From Agroathelia rolfsii (Eukaryota; Basidiomycota; Agaricomycetes; Amylocorticiales; Amylocorticiaceae): 64,000 nt of DNA. The DNA is taken from positions 1,240,001 through 1,304,000 of the forward strand of contig JABRWF010000004.1 of the NCBI GenBank assembly GCA_018343915.1, written 5' to 3'. A program made the translations under genes and the position numbers. Shown here piece after piece: positions 47,445 through 59,200 of the stretch. The stretch's first letter is position 1; every line of letters begins with the position of its first letter. The notes beneath the pieces are model-generated. The model had not been told where the DNA came from. It searched no databases and saw only the letters and a list, made by a program, of their open reading frames with translations.

Positions 47445-50400
47445 TCAAGACGAACTATCATCCATGGGAGACTTGGGATGGCCTCGCATAATCTTCTCGA
47501 TTGCCGTGGCACGCAGAGGCGTGTCAGCAAACAGCGCACGCAAAAGTTTGACGAGCTCGTCGACTTCAAAATCGACAAGTGCACCTTCGTTGAAGAGGTA
47601 AGAGATATCCGCAAGTGAGGCTTCCTGAATAACAGAAAAACAATTATTAATATATCACAGAACGAACTATTCAATTGACTCACAAGAAGCTCGGACAGGT
47701 AGGAATACTTCAACCATGAAGGAACGTATGTTACGACGAGCGAAGGCTGTGAACATAATAGACGGATCAATGCTTGAAAACTAGAATCCAGGAGAGCACT
47801 CAACAAATACCTCGTCTGGGTCTTCAACAAATAGACCCTCAAGTGCGCTCAAGATCTTGCAAAGCTCGCTCAGCCGATGTGACTCCACCTCGGGTATGTC
47901 ATCCAGATCTAGGATATCCTCGAGAATGCGGGACAAGACAGACTCGACGAGTACTCCAATAGTGTAGAGATATTTACTTCGTGCGAGTACATTCTAGAGT
48001 ACCGAGAAAGCAAACATTAGCTGTGTGCTTGGGTAAACCCGGATATAAGTTGTTTCGTTACCTTCCATTGCTGAGCAACAACTCGGATATCTCTCAAGAT
48101 TTGCGCAAAAGTGCTCTCCAGCTCGTTGAAACGATCATCATCGGCGGAATCAGTCAGACCATCCACAAAGTCTACCAATTTCTTCAAGTGTTCTTTTTGG
48201 CGTTCCTACGTAATCCCATCAGCGTTAGTTGCAAACTCAGGTTTATTTCAGACAGAAAAGAACTCTGCTCACAACTGTGTCAATGTACCAGCTTTCACTC
48301 AACACTTTCAACCTCTCCGTAGAGTCGGTAAATCGCTCCCACAATGCATCGCTGCTGGGACTGGGGCCAAGCTTCGACATTTCGGCGTGAATATATCCAC
48401 AGTCATTGGAAAATTGCATCGCCTTGGCCGAAGAGCCTTGTAAGACTTGCATAAACGCCACAGGGTACAGGGCTCGGTACAAGTCCAGTATTGACGAAGC
48501 AGAGGCGGTTAGAAGACTACCTTGTGTAAATGACGATTGGTGGGCACTGGCCGATGAGAAGGCCATCGACGACAAGAACTGAATGAAGAGACGCGAATCA
48601 GCCAACGCACGTCCTTCGTCTAAGGTACTCTTGACGAGCGTGACAATCTCGCGCACGCGAGTTGACACGGAGTATGTCTCAACGGGTACAGGATTGACGT
48701 GGAGACCAGTAGGCTTCTTATCCGTAAGCTTAGAAGATGGATGCCCGTTAGCTGCCACATCTCCGTTATGGAATCCGTTTGATTGGCCGTTGGCATGCGC
48801 TTTTGTGTGGGTTGTGGTGGACGGTGCAGTTGGTTCCGCATTGTTCTCAGCCTCGCCCCATGGATCATCGTCCCAGCCCACTTCGTCTTCTCTTGCGTTA
48901 CCATTCACATTTCCTTCAGGTTGTGATTCCTCGGGCTCCGCCTCCTCTTCGTCATCAAAGCCCCAGGCGTCAGCGGAGTCGTCAGCCTTGGATCTTGACA
49001 GCGTGGTAGATGTGTGTGCGTGTCCACTTGAAGGGCTAGCCTTGGACGATTCGGGGGCGCGTCCATTGAAATCTGCGGCATTCTTCTCCTCGGGTGTGTC
49101 TTCCTCAAAACCACCATCGTCATCAAGTCCCCACGCATCCTCGTCCGGGATCTCGCCCATTTCCTCCTCATCGACAACTGAATCCTTATCAGTTCCGTTG
49201 GCTTGCGTAATACCCAGCCCAACTCCCGGCTTGAACTTGTCATGAACACCGTTGGCTTGAGGGAAACTAGTTTCCTGAACTGGCGCACTCCCTACCTCTG
49301 GAACAACCCCGTTCATGACAACAGCCGGGTTCTCGACAGGTTTCTCCGCTAAGAAAGTCTCCCCGGCAGCACCGTCTGTAGAAGCATGCATAATGATACT
49401 CCTGGCGCTATCCAGAATCTCAATCCTGCGCTTGCGCTCTACATGACCCGGTACATCAGCCACCCATTGTCTAATGTCCGAATCCTGAGCGCGGTTAGCA
49501 GCGAGAATGCCTTCAATAACATCTCCTTCAAATTTAACGGCTTGTTCACAGAGTTTGAGGAACGGGGGCACGTTTGATAGGGTGGTTGGCAATGCGGGAA
49601 GTAATGTGTTGTTCAGTACAGCAGAGGAGAGAGGCTTGATGAGAGCCTTTTGAAAATGATCCAAGGTTGAGGGGTGGAGTAGAGGAAAGAGATAATTGGA
49701 AAGGAAGCGCAATAAAGTGGATAAGTTAGCGATAGAGATAGATGGCTCAGGTTTAGGCGTTGGGACGGATGGTGGGGTGGGATACAGGTTCAGGGTCATT
49801 GGTACGGTGCCGCTGGACAAGGAGGAGACGGACTTGGGGGGAGAGATTGCTAAAGTAACTGATTGAGAAGATATTGGCCCAATGTATTGCGAGGTGAGGT
49901 CTCGTCGGAGAGATTGGAGGTGCCTTTCCAAGGATGTAGGTGGCAGCGAGTCCAGTATAGAGCGAAGTTCCAGGATTGTTTTCGAGCCTCGGACTGTGTT
50001 AGGTGAGCTACAGGAATGGGGATATTTAGAAGACTGCCTACCTTGCACAGCCGGATTAATCGAAATTTCCGTCGAAGAGATGGATATGCCCCGTTTATAT
50101 GCATCTGAGAGCTGCTCTTCTGCTCTATCGCACATGACACGGTATTTACTCTGAAGAAGCGTAAGACGAGTGCATACAATTTCAAATACAATAAAACAAA
50201 CCCTCAGTTCCGCAGCGATTTTTGCCCTCTGGAAATAATCCGGCAGACCGTCTAACAATTTCTCGATTTCTACGGACACTTTCATTGCCTCTGGTAACTC
50301 TCCCTTGTCGGTAAGTGCACCAAAGTCCACGATTCTTTCATAACATGTATTCAGGATAGATAATGCCGTAGAAATCGATGAAGCATTTGCAGCCTCCTGT

Positions 50401-50834
50401 GATAGGGCATGGTGTGCTGATAATGTACGGACGAAGACGGGTATCAGACCTGTCTAAAGACTTTGAATCAGACATAAGCATGCAGCGAGAGTATAAAGTT
50501 AAGAACGACCTCATCATTGGATATTTCGTGGTTCAAGTTGTCCACATGGGTTGCAAGAACACTTAAACGTGTCTGGACAAGCTTGGAAGAATCGAATTGA
50601 CGTGTAAAGTTGGGCAACTCAGAATGAATGCGGTCATGAATTTGTCGCTAGAAGAGTGTCATTACATTCAGCTGCTGAGGAATGATACTGCGGCAATACC
50701 TTCGTTTCGTAGATAGAGTCATTAAGTTCGGACAGCCAAGATGTAGTCAGGGATGAAGTTAAGCTCTGTGTCGTGGTTTGGTCAAGGCTGGAGAGAATCC
50801 GAGTAGATACATCTTGTGAAGATGATGCGGGCAT
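47445..50834 (-). CDS. ZW10: Centromere/kinetochore protein ZW10 (Dsl1-like tethering subunit)
   Basis: ZW10 works in the Dsl1/NRZ tether for Golgi-to-ER vesicles and, in animals, in the kinetochore RZZ complex. The start MPASSSQDVSTRILSSLDQT opens an N-terminal coiled coil (RQIHDRIHSELPNFTRQFDS). The main exon holds ALTDKGELPEAMKVSVEIEK and the ZW10 N-domain, then a Ser/Pro segment. An acidic, Trp-rich low-complexity region (about 48780-49180) has repeated DDxWGxD/DAWGFDD words. C-terminal helical exons carry LYRALYPVAFMQVLQGSSAK, AMQFSNDCGYIHAEM, YSYLSELLEASLADISYLF and ELVKLLRALFADTPLRATAI, the ZW10 C-terminal signature, ending KSPMDDSSS. The acidic insertion with DDPWGE-like words resembles COPI-binding Trp motifs in the yeast Dsl1 lasso; that role is inferred. 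Confidence 0.85.
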
Positions 50835-51075
50835 GATTGTCGTATAGCCCAAGATATGGATTGGTTGTGAGACTGATGTCAAGAACAGAACAAGACCCAG
50901 CAGACGTGGCCAGCGTCGCAAACGTGGTTGCAGTATGAGTGGAACGCAAATGGCCCAGTGTCATGCAAGCGTCATTTGCTTCCGGTTACTATAACTTAAA
51001 GCAGCTGCTCCAAGTTACAAGTTACCACTTTTGACGACTGCAAACTTGAAAACTCACTGTCTATTCAGGCGGAAA

Positions 51076-51963
51076 ATGCACAGAATTAGCAGAGCTATTC
51101 AATCACACAGAGGCATTGTCCTCAGACGCTCTGCTGCTCCTGTTCGCGCCTCTCTGCATACTAACTCATTCAAACTTGGATATTCAAGTTCTTCTGTGTT
51201 GACACCACACTCCCGGCGCCTGCACACCTCGCGTCCACTGCACGTCTCATACACGGACCTCTACAACGCTAATGCACCAAAACCTCAGCCCGAAGAAGAG
51301 TCTTCGAAAGACAATGAACCCGTCGTCAGCCTTGACGATGTTGATGTTCCTCAAGCTGAACAAGCTACAGACCAGCTCACAGAGAAGGGCGAAATACCAT
51401 CAGAGGCCTTTCTCAAGCTACTGGAAAGCTCAGCTTACACTGCGTATGTTACCATGACAAGTGCACCACAGGATCATCTTCAACCAGAAGACCGGCTTCA
51501 ACGGGCTTGGTCTCGAGCATTCCAAATCTTCCTATTCCTAGGCCTTCCCAGAGAGAACCCCGAACAGTTTCTGCTTGTGCGTCTCTTTAATGTTTGTTTC
51601 TAGCTGGGAAGGGGCTTAAAAATTTCTCAGGATTTTATGACAGTTGAAGCTGTGGAAGATTCCTCTGAACAACGTGCACGAAACGCTATATCGCTCTTGA
51701 CCGCCACAGTTGTCAAGGATTTCGCAGCCATCCCTCCAGCTTCCCCCTTACGCAGCAAATTTGCAGAGCTATTTGCGATTGCGGACGCCTTGCCGCCGTT
51801 AACAGAAACATACCTTGAGCATGGCGGGCTTGCGCCTAAGCAACCACAATGGCAGCAATTCTGGGAACGAGCCCAACCCGTCCTGATTACTCTGACAGAA
51901 AAACTGGAGCAGGATGGGTTTTCTGTTGACTTGATGGCTGAAGAAACCCAACAGAGCAAATAA
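51076..51963 (+). CDS. Predicted mitochondrial protein, unknown function
   Basis: I do not recognise a domain. The start MHRISRAIQSHRGIVLRRSA continues as a long Arg/Ser-rich presequence with HTSRPLHVSY, the kind of site cleaved by mitochondrial processing peptidase. The mature part begins TDLYNANAPKPQPEEESSKD (acidic) and then becomes helical: EAFLKLLESSAYTAYVTMTS, WSRAFQIFLFLGLPRENPEQ, ARNAISLLTATVVKDFAAIP and FAELFAIADALPPLTETYLE. It ends EETQQSK. One intron at about 51571-51630 was placed. It is divergent from ZW10 across about 240 bp. Confidence 0.65.
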
Positions 51964-52386
51964 CTGCTTAGAGAATGCGTTGATATCTAGCTCTCTCGCA
52001 TTTATTTGCCATAACTTTCAGTGCATCCAGACCATTGGATCCTTTCTACCCCATATACAATTCGTACAGTTTTATTCATTCAAAAGTTCTTCGTACTGGG
52101 AACATATTCGTACCATACATATATGCAGTAATACAACCTTGCAGACTACGTTTTTACAGTAGTGGATGACAATCCTGACCGGGAATTGAATCCGGATGTC
52201 GTATGCCCCAAACGTAGATTTGCCAGTGATCATTAGACGAAAGCCGGAAGTAAATAATGTCGCTTACCACTCGTCACATTACCATCATCCCCCCGCGCTC
52301 AGGCTCTGGTACACTCAGGCTCAGGCTAAAGCAACTCGGCCAATCTACTTCAGCTCCAACTCCTCGGCAGCAATCACACTTTTGAC
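51964..52386. other. Intergenic upstream of CRIPT
   Basis: This gap holds the 3' flank of the mitochondrial-protein gene and the CRIPT promoter. A short tRNA-like fragment lies at 52174-52190 (listed separately). Confidence 0.4.
52174..52197 (-). pseudogene. tRNA 3'-half-like fragment
   Basis: On the minus strand TTCAATTCCCGGTCAGG (17 nt, 52174-52190) is identical to the T-arm and acceptor of tRNA-Pro at 35639-35655, and the bases before it (CCGGA) match all but the last of its T-stem. No matching 5' half, acceptor partner or T-run terminator is present, and the G53 position of the B-box is changed to A. A decayed tRNA or chance match cannot be told apart by eye. Confidence 0.3.
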
Positions 52387-52944
52387 ATGGTCTGCACCAA
52401 GTGCGAGAAGGTGAGCTCCCTTTAAGACACTACTGATTTGTTCAGTTATTCATGTTTTGTAACTTGAATAGAAACTGTCCAAGGTTCGTAATCGTGATTC
52501 TATGTTCTATCGCATACTACATTGACGTCCTGCCAATTCTTATCTTTGTATACGCAGGTTGCCGCCCCAGACCCGTTCAAGTCTACTTCCTCCAGCATAA
52601 AGGATGGCTCTCGTAAGATTGGAGAAAACAAGTTGCTTGGTCGACCAGGCACAAGCTCGAACCGATTCCAGGTGAGCACTAGCACTTTGAATAACAGTCT
52701 CCAAATGTCTGACTCATCATCTCTTCAGCCCTATCAGTCGAAATGTAAAGACTGCAAACAGCCAACCACGCAGAATAAAGCCAAATATTGTCATGGTAAG
52801 CTAACGTCCTCGGGCAGTTGAGACTGGTTTGTTCTTACATAATTCCCTGCCTTGTCTACAGGTTGCGCTTACAGAAAGGGTATTTGCTCTATATGCGGCA
52901 AGGCGATTTTGGATACGTCTGGCTATGTAATGTCGAGCAAATGA
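52387..52944 (+). CDS. CRIPT: CRIPT-family zinc-binding protein
   Basis: This small conserved protein of about 99 aa acts in the minor spliceosome in species that have one, and binds PDZ domains in animals. Exon 1 encodes MVCTKCEK. A 12-nt microexon (52472-52483) encodes KLSK. Exon 3 (52558-52671) encodes VAAPDPFKSTSSSIKDGSRK and IGENKLLGRP. The remaining exons encode PYQSKCKDCKQPTTQNKAKY and CHGCAYRKGICSICGKAILD, ending SGYVMSSK. All CxxC pairs of the family (MVCxKC, CKDC, CHGC, CSIC) are intact. Every intron has GT-AG ends and the frame is kept throughout. Confidence 0.93.
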
Positions 52945-53279
52945 GTGCTTGCATGTGCGTCTGGAATCATTCATCTGAATCAAGACACCGTTGCCCCTGG
53001 TTTTCGAGTCAGTAGTTTCCTACGTGGGCAGATAATGCCAAACGGTATCACAAGACCCTATTCTTGCTTCAGGACAAGAATTTGGGCGTGCTCGAGGTCA
53101 GGTCACTCATACATTGCTGCTATATCGTAGTGTCGTAAATCATTATCTATTACATATGATATAATAGCAGTATACGTAAAACAGGTAACAATGTCATAGC
53201 ATAGGAAAACAATGTAAATCTCTAGATAAGAAACACCCATTACATGCTTCAATAGGTCACAACAACGATGTTCATTACT
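52945..53279. other. Intergenic between convergent CRIPT and DNMT5
   Basis: AT-rich sequence with no gene seen; it holds both 3' flanks. Confidence 0.4.
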
Positions 53280-56200
53280 TTATTCGTCTTCATCAACGAT
53301 CATGACTTCATCATCCTCGGCTCTAGCTGCCTCCTCTTCCCTCTTCTTGCCATCAGTTCTCTCTTCATAAATGACCTCGTCAATGGTGTTGGCCGAAAGG
53401 AATCGCCAGATGTAGACATGCTTCTTCTGCCCGTATCGTCTCAAACGACCAATTGCTTGCGTTTCCTGTGCATCGTACTCGGCCTGGGACGTCGTAAGCA
53501 AGGGACTGAGGAAAATGGCATGGTTTGCGCCTGTGAGATTAGCCCCTGAAGCGGATTCGTTCGTGTAGTTCAGGAGAAGCACGCGCTCCTTGGAATCGTT
53601 TTGGTACTTTTCGAGCGTGTTGGCTTTTTGTGTTGCCGTGCCCCTGATCTCGAGGAAGGAGATGCCGTGCGCTTTGAAGGCCTCTGCGACTTTGGCTGTG
53701 AGATCGGCGAATTGGACGAACACGAGGATCCGGTCATCCTTGGGGATACGGGTTCTACAAAAATCTCGTGTGATTAGCCTGGGTTGAATACTACTAAAGG
53801 AGACATAACTTACTTGATGAGCTCCACGACTTTCTCCAATTTACGCCCGAAATGCCGCCCTTTGCCGTCCCGTTCATCGTCGACGCCGAGGTACTTGCCT
53901 TCGACAATGTTGGTCACCCTAGCAGGAGCCTTGCATTTGCCGGATTCCGCGTACACGCAAAGCTCCTGGCCGGCGCAGCGAGTGACGCAGCTCAAACACC
54001 CCATGTGCCCACAAGAAGACAGCACGGCGACCTCATCGATGGGAATTTTGGTCCTTCCACAGCCAGGACAGGATACTTCGGGCGTCTTCTCGCTTTGGAG
54101 GTCGCGAACAGCGGTGAAGTACCGTAAAGACCTCAACCGCGCTGTAAGTTCCTTTCCGATGCGGCGGATAACATGCGTAGCCTCGCGATGCTCCCATACC
54201 CGCGTTTTCATCGAGCCGCTCATGTCGTCCTTGCGCGCATTTTTGTTACGAGTCTCACCTCCTGCGGCCTTGACCTTGGCAACGCCGGCTTCCTTCAGAA
54301 GTTCCTGGATAGCCTCGGTGGCATCCTGGTCATCGTGACCTTCAGTCCATGAAACTCGGACCCATTCCTTGAACAAGGATTCCTCTGCGGAACTTCCAAG
54401 TATCTTGGAGATGGCCAGCTCCTCTTTGTAGGCCTCCTCGATCCGCTGGAGCAAGTCCTGACGACAGTCTTCAAGCTGCTTCTTCCGTTCCTTGACAATG
54501 ACCTCACAGGCCTTCATAGCATTCTCCTCATCCGTTGTTTCCAAATCAAAGTGGGAGCAGCGTTTTAGAAGCGCTTCCTCGGCAGACCTGGACGTGAATC
54601 AGTCAATATCTTACTTGAGAATGATGGAACCGCTGGCTTACTTGCTCTCGCCAAGTGCCTTGGCTAGTCGCACATCTCTGTCGCTCTCTGACTTCTTTTT
54701 CCGTTGAATCTTCATGTCAAGACCTCGCAAGAAATGTTCCAGTTCCAAGTAGATGGCACGCTCGGCTGCTGGCAGCTCATTCTTCTCAATCTTCTCCGAC
54801 CACGGAATTTCGTCAATCTCGGCAATGTTCTTGGAAAGGATATTAGCTCGCGAGTAGTGGTCTAGAGAGGATGAAAGCCCACCTGTCGAACAAATTGATC
54901 TAGGAAGCGCTGGCCGAGCTCTCGACGATGGGCATGCCACTCCAGACTGTGAACTTCACGGAAAGAGTGGAATTTCTCGACCGCTAGATTAACCTGTTAG
55001 ATTACTAGCAATGAGAAAACCTAGATCTGATCTTACCTGTTTGCTCTCGGCGCTTCTTCTTTTCCTCCTTGTCGTCTTTGGAGATAACATCGCCATCGTC
55101 ATCAACACCGAGATGGATATCGAGGAATGCAGCAATGGTCTTGACTTCGGGGAAGCTATGTACCGGTGGCGTACCAGAAAGCACCCACTTGCGATCAGCG
55201 CTCACTTTCGTGTGCATGAGACGAGTGCTGCCATCGAGATATGTGTACTCGTCGATAACTTTGCGGGCGAAATGGAACATCTCAAGCAAAGGGGACATCA
55301 TTTCCGTCCAGTCACTCTTTACAGCGCGAGATTTGAGGCCCCATGGGTCGGACAATTCGACGCGAGTTTTAGGCTTAGCCGGTTTGGCCTCTGCCTTGCG
55401 CTTTTTCTTCGGCTTCTCGTCCTCTACGTCGCCATTCTCCTCAGCTTCAGAGGTATCGGTCGCACGAGATTGCTTTGCTTTGGCACTACGAGCGGGCTTG
55501 CCCGGCTTGGCTTTGGCAGCAGAACGCTTGCGTGGTTTGACATCTTCGTCTTCGCTGTCCTCAAAGACATCATCGCTGGCCTTCTCCTCGTCACTATCGT
55601 CAGAAACGACGATAAAGTCATCATCATCCGAAGATTTAACACTTCTGCTCGATGCCATTGAAGTCCTGCGCTTCTTCGCAACGTGCGCGTCGGAATCGCC
55701 CGTAGACATCATAACTTCATCTTCGTCCTCATCTTCATCGTCGATGAAAACAGGACGCTTCGCCCTGGTGCTTCTCTTGCCATGGACAATTTTGACATCA
55801 TCTTCTTCGTCCTCTTGGTCAACGTCCATACGTAGGGGTCGTGGCGGCGATCTCTTGAAAGAGGCTTCTAGGGATTCATATCCCTTGGGTGGAGACATTT
55901 GGATGAAAACTTCAGCCCGATTCTTGCGCGGCGGGCTGACCTGAAGCTTGGCCATCTTGCGGATACCAGCGTCGATGAGCTCATTGGTCTTCTTGACAGC
56001 GGCAGCAGCAGCCTCCGCGGCATCGGCGGCATCACGGTATTGCTTACCCTTGAGACGCTTAGTGGGAGCGAAGGCTTCGGAATGACCATCTTCCTCTGAT
56101 GACTCGATTGTTAGAATTATATATTATAGTTTTTTTTTTTCTGTTGAAAACTCATTACCTTGTTTTCTTGCTGCGAGAATCTGCTTCATGACCGCCTCAG

Positions 56201-59200
56201 GCCCTTCATCACGAAGCCTGTCGACTTGAGTAGCAAGCGATTCGAGGACCTTGTCGAAACGGGCATTAAAGTATCGTCCATCCTGAGCAGGAAGGTCGCC
56301 GCCTGCGGCAAAAGCAGTAAGGACATCCTGGTACACCTTGCTCTTCACAATATTCGATGCTACAATGACAAGGTCCGCCTTTTGGATGTCCGAAATCTTT
56401 AGCTTGCGAATGTTGGCCATGGTCGAGATGAGAACGACTCTGAAGTGATTTCCCGCGAATTTCTCCGCCTCTGACTTCCATTGCTTCGTCAAGTGAGGAG
56501 GTACGACGACTAACGTTGCCCGTACAGCGATCTTCCCCTTCATCTCCTTGTCCATCTCCTTAAACTCGGTTTTGATATTCCTAGCAGCACAATCAATCAA
56601 GCCGAGAGTAATAGCCGTCTTGCCGTATCCAACTTGGTCTGCGAGAACGCCACCTCTGACCTTGATCTCCTGTTGCGCACGGCCCTCGGCTCGCCATCCA
56701 AGAGGCTCGAGAATAGCCTCGGAGATTTCTTCCTCGATAAACGGAGCCGCAGAGACAGACTCCTGCTTCAGCATCCATTCCAGCGATCGCAACTGCTCGT
56801 GACGGAGAGGAATCTTGAAATGGGGTGGCTGCTCGTGCTCTCTGTCCTGCTTGTTGCTCTTCAGATAGAACTTGGGTGGCGGCAGCTTCGCCAAGGGGAC
56901 AAAGTTCGTGTTGAGACGCCAAGCTAGGGTTCGAATGGTACTCAGTGACCTCAAGGGCAGACGTGAGACTGCACGGTGCAGCAATGATGTAACGTTAACA
57001 CCGAGACGAACATGCCCGATACCGGTCTCCTCGTCGAGCTTGAGCTGGGTGACAAAGGGAGGAGGGCGTCGCTTCAAACGGCGTTCGTATTCTCCGGCCT
57101 CTAACTGGTTTTCAACAGGGACGATCTTGTTTGACTGTTTCGCCCACTGCAATGTCGGCGGCGCAGGCGCACAACGTTCGCATCTACATAGAGACTTGCT
57201 ATCTGCATCTGAGGATTGAGAAACCGCTTGCCACTCTTGATAGCGATCGTCAATGTTGCGAATACGCTCCGTAAAGAAGCTGAGTGCTCGGTAAGTCTCT
57301 CGCTCGTTGATCCGGTCGACCTCTGTCCAGTGCCCGCGGGGCCACTCGGGTCCAGCTTGAGAACGCAGATCAACCTCGGCTAAAAGCATAGCCGTCGCGC
57401 TGGAGCATGAGTCGTGCGAAGCGGAGACGCTCAGGGAGTCTCCCGGGACAGAGAAATTTGCCCTTTGGCCACTAGATGGCTAGAGATTATGTGATTAGTA
57501 AATAGCTGAGTACATCCAAAAAGATAAGCTACCTCAAGTTTCGCCGACGTTGCCAGAACCCATTTGCAAGAAATATGACAGGGAACCTCTCGAGTCTCCG
57601 TCGACGGCGACTGTCTCCAGGAAGAATCCAGGCGGCAGACAATGGGCCTCGATTCTCCAAATTCGAGACGTTTGATGGTAATGGAGAATACGAACGAATC
57701 ATCCTTGCTGTCGCCAGTGCGAGTAGGATCCAGGAGCATGAAAAGGGGTGGGAGAGCATCGTCCACTGTACTCTGCTTTTTATGCAAGGCGCTGTTAGCA
57801 GTACCGCATTTATCCAAGAGTGTGTAGATGCCATCGATGTCGCGGTCGAACTTCTTGCGATCTTCCTGAGGGACTTCGATGCGAAGTTGAGAGGCGACGG
57901 TGCCTTCTTTGTGCGCCAAATCCTGTAACCCGAGCCTTTTTTCCCAAGAGTCGACCTGCGGTCCTGTAGCGGAGATTTTGATGTTCACTATCGTCGTGCT
58001 AGGAAGAGCGAACTCCCATTGTCCTTCGAGTAAAGCACCTTTGCATACAAAGCGCGCAACTGGCGAACGAAGGAGTCTGCGAATTTCGGAGTTGGCGGGT
58101 TCATGGGCTTCGGCCTTCGCATATAACCTCCATTCCGTTTGTTGCGGATGGAAGATGAGCTCCAGGATGGCTGTCGGAGACTCATAGATGGCGGACCAAA
58201 TGTCCTGGCGCTTCGGTTCAACGAAACGAAGCTCCATCTGCGTAGCCCGAACCACAGCAGCGGACCAAGCGGACCACCGCTTGGCCGGAATCTCCAGGTT
58301 GTGAGATTTCTTCATGTCATCGAGCAGTTCTTGAGAAACGCCAGGGATGTTCAAAGACATAGGCAATGCAGCCTTAAGAATCTTGGCAAAGTCTAGGGGA
58401 TGGAGACGAGGGTTGGCAGCGAGATTGATGGGTTGGTGATTATGTTCAGGACGGCCGGCACATCTCCTACAGACTGTTAAGCCGCAGTCTACACAGCGTT
58501 GGAAGGGACGCTCAAAAACGTCTTTGCGTCCCTCGCAAGTGCAAAGACGCACGGAACGCGTAGCTTCGCGCAATAAATCCGAGAGGGAGTAGTCGCTCGA
58601 ATGCGAAGAATTGAGCGTTCGCGAGACAAGTTGCTCATCGCCAATGATATGCTCCTCAATCGGAGTTGTGGCAGGATCGGCTTTTCCGTCAACGAGCATC
58701 TCATCGTCCTCGTCGGGGATCTCCTCTTTCCCATGATTCTTGATCTCGTAACTTTCTTGATCATTTCCGGACTTGATGAGACCTTTGCCTGCGACGAGGG
58801 CAGCTAGGATACAGGCGCCAACGACTGTAGATGTCATCGCGTTTCCAGCAAGATCCGCCAAGTTGTCCTCTGTTTCACGCGTCAGGAGTAATCTGTCTAC
58901 GGGAAGACCTTGCATGGAGAGCGCCTCCAGACCGACCATGGGTCCACCACGGTTGGTGATGAACGGAATCATCGAAGGTGTCAAGCAAGGAGAGATACCC
59001 CACTTCGGCACGTTGATCCTATCTACGTTTTGCGACAGGTTCCATACTTGCCTAAAATAAGGCATTAGATCGTATGCAGTCTATAATCTCAATTATCTTA
59101 CGTCTTGTACGAGGCATCAACGCCTTCTTGGGCGGCTTGCAGGAAGAGAATATCCATTTCATCCCACACTCGTTCTACCTGGCCTCGGCCCCAGTCATTC

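Noticed and set aside
48583..49245. 220-codon plus-strand frame antisense to ZW10
   Set aside because: It mirrors the low-complexity, Ser/Asp-rich coding strand; such antisense frames are usual artefacts of biased codons.
55069..55944. 291-codon plus-strand frame antisense to DNMT5
   Set aside because: It is the antisense of the charged DNMT5 insert and reads as poly-Ser. The minus strand has the SNF2 motifs.
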